Of a DNA stretch of 64,000 nt, positions 62,701-64,000 are shown piece by piece. The position numbers were made by a program, and so were the translations under genes. The first letter of the stretch is position 1. Every line of letters begins with the position of its first letter. Under the pieces are notes generated by a model that did not search any database, had not been told where the DNA came from, and saw only the letters and a list, made by a program, of their open reading frames with translations. Origin of the DNA: Tyto alba (lineage: Eukaryota; Chordata; Aves; Strigiformes; Tytonidae); contig NW_024881316.1 in NCBI RefSeq assembly GCF_018691265.1, forward strand, positions 11,282,819 through 11,346,818, in the 5' to 3' direction.

Positions 62701-63484
62701 TAACTGATGAGCTGTGCTGTGGGGGAAAAAAATTGCAGTGGAATTGGTGGAGCCGTACTCAAGCTTAGATGCTGTGGGTATTCCTTCCCACCTTTGAAGA
62801 TGGGCTAAGACAGTCCAAGCTACAAGGAAAATTTCAGTTCCTTACCCTGTAAAAAAAGCTATTTCTAAATATCTTACAATGTGACAGCTTTCAAGAACTA
62901 CTTTTTCAGAGCAAGGCTGACGGAGCCCTTCCCAACCAGCCAGCTGTGTGGCAGCCAAGGCACTGACAAGGAAGAGCGGAATTTCCAAAGTAGTTGCTTG
63001 CCAGCCTCTAACCCAGGCACAGCGAGAAGAGGGATTCCAGCCGTATCCTCAGGCTGGAACAGCCTTGGGGCGTGACAGATTTTCACTTTTCAGTCAGTGC
63101 TAGCTCTTCTGCAGGCCTTGCCTCTGCTCCCTCTGCCCCGAGGGTACTCGATGGGGCTGGACACCCCATTCCACCTTCCCTTTGTTGACAAAAGTGTCCC
63201 ACGTTGACGCTGCCCCGGGCTGCTGCCGGCTGGTGTGAATCCTGCGGGCAGGGGTGGGTTACTGGGTGCTCAGATTACGTGGAGGATACGCACGCTGCTT
63301 CCCACCTCTGGCAGGCTGCTCCTAACTGCTGGCCTGAGAACTACGCCCTGTTTTCCGTAGCAGTAGCGGAAGCTGATGGCTGCTCTTTGTTTTCCAGGCA
63401 AGGCTCTGCCTCTTTCAAGCTGCACGCTCGGTTCTAGCCAACGGAATGAAACTTCTGGGCATTACACCTGTAACTCAAATGTAA
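23847..63484 (+). CDS. RARS2: RARS2, mitochondrial arginyl-tRNA synthetase, complete, 20 exons
   Basis: Class I aminoacyl-tRNA synthetase that charges mitochondrial tRNA-Arg with arginine using ATP, in the matrix. The 20 exons join to 1740 nt: 579 residues plus TAA, against 578 in human. All splice phases agree, and the product aligns with human RARS2 along its whole length. Visible in order: short Arg-rich N-terminus starting MAACSFRR (presumed mitochondrial targeting), N-terminal Add domain (about 14-110), catalytic Rossmann core with HIGH at 143-146, KMSKS-equivalent GMKTRRG at 383-389, then the DALR anticodon-binding domain (about 450-579). The start is chosen by match to the human N-terminus and a strong Kozak context (G at -3, G at +4), but in-frame ATGs lie upstream at 23640 and 23745. 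Oddities: GC-AG intron 11 and a 99-nt intron 15. Divergent from ORC3 across a 383-bp gap between start codons. Product assignment is very secure; exact exon ends rest on phase and homology. Confidence 0.97.
23886..24506 (+). other. RARS2 intron 1
   Basis: 621 nt. First part is CpG island with an ETS-like TTCCGGAT at about 23985 and GC boxes near 24030-24080; second part AT-rich with the GTTT repeat. Confidence 0.85.
24315..24342 (+). repeat. (GTTT)n microsatellite
   Basis: About six GTTT units in RARS2 intron 1, just outside the CpG island. Confidence 0.9.
24507..24580 (+). CDS. RARS2: RARS2 exon 2
   Basis: Residues 14-38, 74 nt: [20 protein letters not shown], near-identical to human. Acceptor AAATTTAG, rather weak donor GTAGTG. 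Confidence 0.95.
24581..25200 (+). other. RARS2 intron 2
   Basis: 620 nt, GT-AG; nothing recognised. Confidence 0.85.
25201..25306 (+). CDS. RARS2: RARS2 exon 3
   Basis: Residues 38-73, 106 nt: [19 protein letters not shown] then [10 protein letters not shown]-terminal Add-like domain. Acceptor TTTTTTTAG, donor GTATGT. Confidence 0.95.
26377..27264 (+). mobile_element. Solo LTR of an avian ERVL-type retroelement
   Basis: 888 bp with terminal TG...CA (starts TGTCCTGGTTTGGGCT, ends CAAACCACAACA) and a perfect 5-bp target duplication GAGAT at 26372-26376 and 27265-27269. TATATAG near 26643 and ATTAAA at 27135-27140 are plausible U3 and poly(A) signals. No internal retroviral sequence is present, so it is a solo LTR formed by LTR-LTR recombination. 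It lies in RARS2 intron 3, same strand. The family recalls abundant avian ERVL LTRs; the exact subfamily was not determined. Confidence 0.88.
26670..26985 (+). repeat. (TC)n then (TTTCTCTC)n pyrimidine microsatellite inside the LTR
   Basis: About 50 nt of pure TC followed by about 265 nt of an 8-nt unit, roughly 33 copies, with one irregular unit near 26961. The strand is free of purines and mirror-symmetric. Because 8 is not a multiple of 3 and no unit contains a stop, several frames stay open; none is a gene. Confidence 0.95.
28275..28358 (+). CDS. RARS2: RARS2 exon 4
   Basis: Residues 74-101, 84 nt, symmetric phase 0: [20 protein letters not shown] through INRELLAK. Acceptor TCTTTTAG, donor GTGAGT. 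Confidence 0.96.
28359..31078 (+). other. RARS2 intron 4
   Basis: 2720 nt, with T-runs near 29060 and 31040; no recognised element. Confidence 0.85.
31079..31176 (+). CDS. RARS2: RARS2 exon 5
   Basis: Residues 102-134, 98 nt: [20 protein letters not shown] then a segment ending VIEFS, leading into the catalytic core. Acceptor GGTTTAG, donor GTGAGC. Confidence 0.95.
31177..32822 (+). other. RARS2 intron 5
   Basis: 1646 nt, of which about 580 are the CR1 fragment. Confidence 0.85.
31944..32525 (+). mobile_element. CR1 LINE, 5'-truncated 3' end
   Basis: CR1 ORF2 tail and 3' UTR: recognisable stretches CCTGGGCCACATCAAG, GAGAGAGTTGGGGTGGTTCA, GAAGCTGTGGCTGCCCCCTC and a terminal CATTCTGTGATTTTGTGAT. 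The TTCTGTGA-type ending is the CR1 3' hallmark. In RARS2 intron 5, sense. Frames are broken. Confidence 0.9.
32823..32878 (+). CDS. RARS2: RARS2 exon 6, HIGH motif
   Basis: Residues 134-153, 56 nt: [23 protein letters not shown], the class I synthetase ATP-binding signature, is at residues 143-146. Donor GTAAGT. Confidence 0.97.
32879..34421 (+). other. RARS2 intron 6
   Basis: 1543 nt, AT-rich; nothing recognised. Confidence 0.85.
34422..34505 (+). CDS. RARS2: RARS2 exon 7
   Basis: Residues 153-181, 84 nt: [20 protein letters not shown] then LGDWGMQFG. This is one of the best conserved ArgRS active-site segments. Acceptor TTATCAG, donor GTATGT. Confidence 0.97.
34506..38223 (+). other. RARS2 intron 7
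   Basis: 3718 nt. No known repeat recognised apart from the TTTGG microsatellite near its 3' end. Confidence 0.8.
38005..38032 (+). repeat. (TTTGG)n then poly-T microsatellite
   Basis: Four to five TTTGG units ending in a T-run, 190 nt before RARS2 exon 8. Confidence 0.85.
38224..38300 (+). CDS. RARS2: RARS2 exon 8
   Basis: Residues 181-206, 77 nt: [20 protein letters not shown] then QHLFE. Acceptor TTCAAG, donor GTAAGT. Confidence 0.96.
38775..39171 (-). mobile_element. 3' LTR of an ERVK-like provirus remnant
   Basis: On the minus strand it starts TGTCAAGGACGC and ends GCTCCGCAAGAAACA, 397 bp. TATAAATA lies at 38864-38871 and AATAAA at 38843-38848. A short polypurine tract AGGAGGAA abuts its 5' edge, as expected for a 3' LTR rather than a solo LTR. 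In RARS2 intron 8, antisense. The ERVK-like label is by resemblance. Confidence 0.7.
38975..39155 (-). repeat. Internal duplications in the LTR U3
   Basis: Read on the plus strand, CATAACACTRRGTTTCTCA-type units recur at about 38983, 39050 and 39081. The longer unit ending TTGTTTTCGAYACACSAC appears twice, near 39030 and 39130. Tandem duplication of U3 segments is common in retroviral enhancers. Confidence 0.65.
39172..39330 (-). mobile_element. Polypurine tract and short internal remnant upstream of the 3' LTR
   Basis: The LTR is preceded on the minus strand by CAGGAGGAA (39172-39180) and repeated CTGCTG-rich sequence. Most of the internal region and the 5' LTR are missing. No coding frame could be recognised. 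The outer limit is a guess. Confidence 0.4.
42145..42300 (+). CDS. RARS2: RARS2 exon 9
   Basis: Residues 207-258, 156 nt, the longest RARS2 exon. Begins [12 protein letters not shown] and ends [10 protein letters not shown]. Helical, highly charged middle as in human. Acceptor TATTTTAG, donor GTACAA. Confidence 0.96.
42301..44226 (+). other. RARS2 intron 9
   Basis: 1926 nt. No element confidently recognised; 43390-43990 may be a decayed repeat. Confidence 0.75.
44227..44333 (+). CDS. RARS2: RARS2 exon 10
   Basis: Residues 259-294, 107 nt: [20 protein letters not shown] then [15 protein letters not shown], very close to human. Donor GTATGA lacks the usual G at +5. Confidence 0.96.
44334..44943 (+). 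other. RARS2 intron 10
   Basis: 610 nt, GT-AG; nothing recognised. Confidence 0.85.
44944..45039 (+). CDS. RARS2: RARS2 exon 11, ends at a GC donor
   Basis: Residues 294-326, 96 nt: [18 protein letters not shown] then [14 protein letters not shown]. The reading frame into exon 12 ([11 protein letters not shown]) works only if the exon ends at ACAAG followed by GCAAGT, so this is a GC-AG intron. Confidence 0.94.
45271..45312 (+). repeat. Two-copy direct repeat, 24-nt period
   Basis: ATCTCCTCTTTCCATAAA appears at 45271 and 45295, identical, in RARS2 intron 11. Probably a slip duplication. Confidence 0.85.
45690..46822 (-). mobile_element. LTR-like block with degenerate minisatellite
   Basis: A GC-richer block in RARS2 intron 11. 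Between about 45870 and 46440, plus-strand CTCCAGTTGCTGGC-like units recur about a dozen times at irregular 25-90 nt spacing. The right edge reads CTCTGTGACA, which on the minus strand is TGTCACAGAG, a plausible LTR start, and a GATAAAAG box lies near 46605. Resemblance to an avian ERV LTR is from memory; the left edge is unresolved. Confidence 0.45.
47228..47288 (+). CDS. RARS2: RARS2 exon 12
   Basis: Residues 326-346, 61 nt: [20 protein letters not shown], matching human [20 protein letters not shown]. Acceptor CTTTCAG, donor GTAAGT. Confidence 0.96.
47289..51473 (+). other. RARS2 intron 12
   Basis: 4185 nt, the longest RARS2 intron. No repeat family or gene recognised. Confidence 0.8.
51474..51550 (+). 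CDS. RARS2: RARS2 exon 13
   Basis: Residues 347-372, 77 nt: [20 protein letters not shown] then YDWAER. Donor GTATGT, followed 30 nt later by a T14A10 run. Confidence 0.96.
51551..52877 (+). other. RARS2 intron 13
   Basis: 1327 nt, opening with the T14A10 run; otherwise nothing recognised. Confidence 0.85.
51581..51604. repeat. T14A10 palindromic run
   Basis: Fourteen T followed directly by ten A, 30 nt after the exon 13 donor. Can fold back on itself in RNA. Confidence 0.9.
52878..53002 (+). CDS. RARS2: RARS2 exon 14, KMSKS-equivalent
   Basis: Residues 372-414, 125 nt: [20 protein letters not shown], then [26 protein letters not shown] (383-389) sits where other ArgRS enzymes have KMSTRKG; mitochondrial ArgRS is known to lack the canonical form. 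Donor GTTAGC is weak but is forced by the phase into TTKEIED. Confidence 0.95.
53003..57075 (+). other. RARS2 intron 14
   Basis: 4073 nt, of which about 1.2 kb is CR1. Confidence 0.85.
55345..56567 (+). mobile_element. CR1 LINE, 5'-truncated, with reverse transcriptase remnant
   Basis: About 1.2 kb in RARS2 intron 14, sense. The 5' part encodes reverse transcriptase pieces: [40 protein letters not shown] frameshift lies near 55600, and the catalytic FADD box is replaced by a TSADG-like sequence, so it is dead. The 3' end carries the standard CR1 tail, ending CATTCTATGATT. Confidence 0.92.
57076..57143 (+). CDS. RARS2: RARS2 exon 15
   Basis: Residues 414-436, 68 nt: [20 protein letters not shown], then IQ. 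Acceptor CTCTTCAG, donor GTGAGT into a 99-nt intron. Confidence 0.96.
57243..57352 (+). CDS. RARS2: RARS2 exon 16
   Basis: Residues 437-473, 110 nt: [20 protein letters not shown], then [15 protein letters not shown], the strand-helix junction into the DALR anticodon-binding domain. Donor GTAAGA. Confidence 0.97.
57353..58353 (+). other. RARS2 intron 16
   Basis: 1001 nt with the probable ancient repeat. Confidence 0.85.
57870..58140 (+). repeat. Probable ancient amniote interspersed repeat
   Basis: CATAAGAGCATGTAAGATAC, GGATCAGGCCAAAGGTCCAT and CTGGTATTCTGTCTGAGGCA resemble an old LINE-derived repeat common in reptiles and birds. It is heavily decayed; family and limits are uncertain. In RARS2 intron 16. 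Confidence 0.4.
58354..58449 (+). CDS. RARS2: RARS2 exon 17
   Basis: Residues 473-505, 96 nt: [20 protein letters not shown] then [17 protein letters not shown] domain. Acceptor CGTTTTAG, donor GTTTGT. Confidence 0.95.
58450..61192 (+). other. RARS2 intron 17
   Basis: 2743 nt with the hairpin-forming inverted repeat; a GC-richer patch at 60110-60540 matches nothing known to me. Confidence 0.85.
59988..60063. repeat. Near-perfect inverted repeat, 25-bp arms
   Basis: Arms 59988-60012 and 60039-60063 pair at 23 of 25 positions around a 26-nt loop, so the 76-nt transcript would form one stable hairpin. It is in RARS2 intron 17. Size and shape recall a small precursor hairpin, but nothing shows processing. 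Confidence 0.8.
61193..61267 (+). CDS. RARS2: RARS2 exon 18
   Basis: Residues 505-530, 75 nt: [20 protein letters not shown] then LLTL. DALR domain helices. Acceptor CTTCACAG, donor GTAAGG. Confidence 0.96.
61268..62159 (+). other. RARS2 intron 18
   Basis: 892 nt, GT-AG; nothing recognised. Confidence 0.85.
62160..62223 (+). CDS. RARS2: RARS2 exon 19
   Basis: Residues 530-551, 64 nt: [20 protein letters not shown] then AQ. Acceptor CATTTTAG, donor GTATGG. Confidence 0.96.
62224..63397 (+). other. RARS2 intron 19
   Basis: 1174 nt, GT-AG; nothing recognised. Confidence 0.85.
63398..63484 (+). CDS. RARS2: RARS2 exon 20, C-terminus and stop
   Basis: Residues 552-579 and [23 protein letters not shown] then GITPVTQM. 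The C-terminal helix with the LGITPV-x-x-M ending matches human. Acceptor TTTTCCAG. Confidence 0.97.
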   Translation, partial: ARLCLFQAARSVLANGMKLLGITPVTQM

Positions 63485-64000
63485 CGGAGACCCGTGCGCG
63501 GTATAAAGTCACGTCTCTTAGTAAAAGGAGATTTTTCAAGGTAATACACTGTCCTGTGTGTCATTGCTGATGCAGTTTGGAGACTTGCCATCTGCCTGGG
63601 GGAGGGCTGTGCGCTCCAGCATACCGCCTGCAGCGGAGCACGCGTGGCACAGCCGTGCGGGGGAGCCCAGGCTTGTCACAGTCGCTTCCTCCCAGGCACG
63701 TGGCGGCAGCAGCTTGCTTGCAACACTAATCCACCTGGTCTTTCCCCTGAAAGAGACCTGGTCTGTGTTTTACCTCTGTAAACGTGACGTCCTTTTGGTA
63801 AAGGAAGTGCCCTAAGCAAGCGACCTTCTCCCCTTCTGCCGTCGCCGCTCCGTGCTTCGCCCACAACAGCTACTCTCTAACAAAGGGAGCGAGTCAGACC
63901 ACGCCAGAGAATTCTCTCCCTGGGTGTTTGTTGTACCGCACGGCCCCTTCGGTGTAACATCGGCTAAAACCGACAGCCAAAGCCGCCCCAGCCCCTGGCA
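63485..64000 (+). other. RARS2: RARS2 3' UTR and downstream sequence
   Basis: No AATAAA occurs before the window end. TATAAA at 63502-63507 and AGTAAA at 63520-63525 are possible variant poly(A) signals, with GT-rich sequence near 63552. The true 3' end is undecided. In human the next gene is SLC35A1, convergent with RARS2; none of it is recognisable here. Confidence 0.4.

Noticed and set aside
1..64000. tRNA, rRNA, CRISPR, bacterial operon or phage features
   Set aside because: Nothing with the required structure was seen; the window is spliced vertebrate DNA.

Overview
The window is vertebrate nuclear DNA, almost certainly from a bird. It has spliced genes with GT-AG introns of 0.1-5 kb, one CpG-island promoter, CR1 LINE 3' ends, and LTRs of avian ERV type. 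No operons, CRISPR arrays, tRNA or rRNA genes were seen. Two genes fill the window. They are divergently transcribed from one shared promoter at about 23.46-23.85 kb.

Minus strand, about 1-23.46 kb: the 5' half of ORC3 (origin recognition complex subunit 3). Eleven coding exons were placed by hand, giving 397 continuous codons with compatible splice phases at every junction. The remaining C-terminal exons should lie beyond base 1, because nothing in 1-4925 reads as the rest of the protein. ORC3 intron 3 holds an ERV-type LTR and a CR1 3' end.

Plus strand, 23.85-63.48 kb: the complete RARS2 gene (mitochondrial arginyl-tRNA synthetase). It has 20 coding exons and 579 codons plus stop. The HIGH signature is in exon 6, the KMSKS-equivalent GMKTRRG in exon 14 and the DALR anticodon-binding domain in exons 16-20. 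Intron 11 uses a GC donor and intron 15 is only 99 nt. Its introns carry a solo LTR with a 5-bp target duplication and a 316-nt pyrimidine repeat (intron 3), CR1 copies (introns 5 and 14), an ERV 3' LTR preceded by a polypurine tract (intron 8), a degenerate minisatellite/LTR-like block (intron 11) and a hairpin-forming inverted repeat (intron 17).

The shared promoter has no TATA box. It contains GC boxes, an NRF-1-like palindrome, a CCG repeat and a long G-run. The arrangement couples a DNA-replication licensing gene with a mitochondrial translation gene; ORC3 and RARS2 are also head to head in human. I found no convincing new biological system. The most useful observations concern promoter structure, possible alternative RARS2 starts, the non-canonical intron, and the intronic hairpin and pyrimidine tract.
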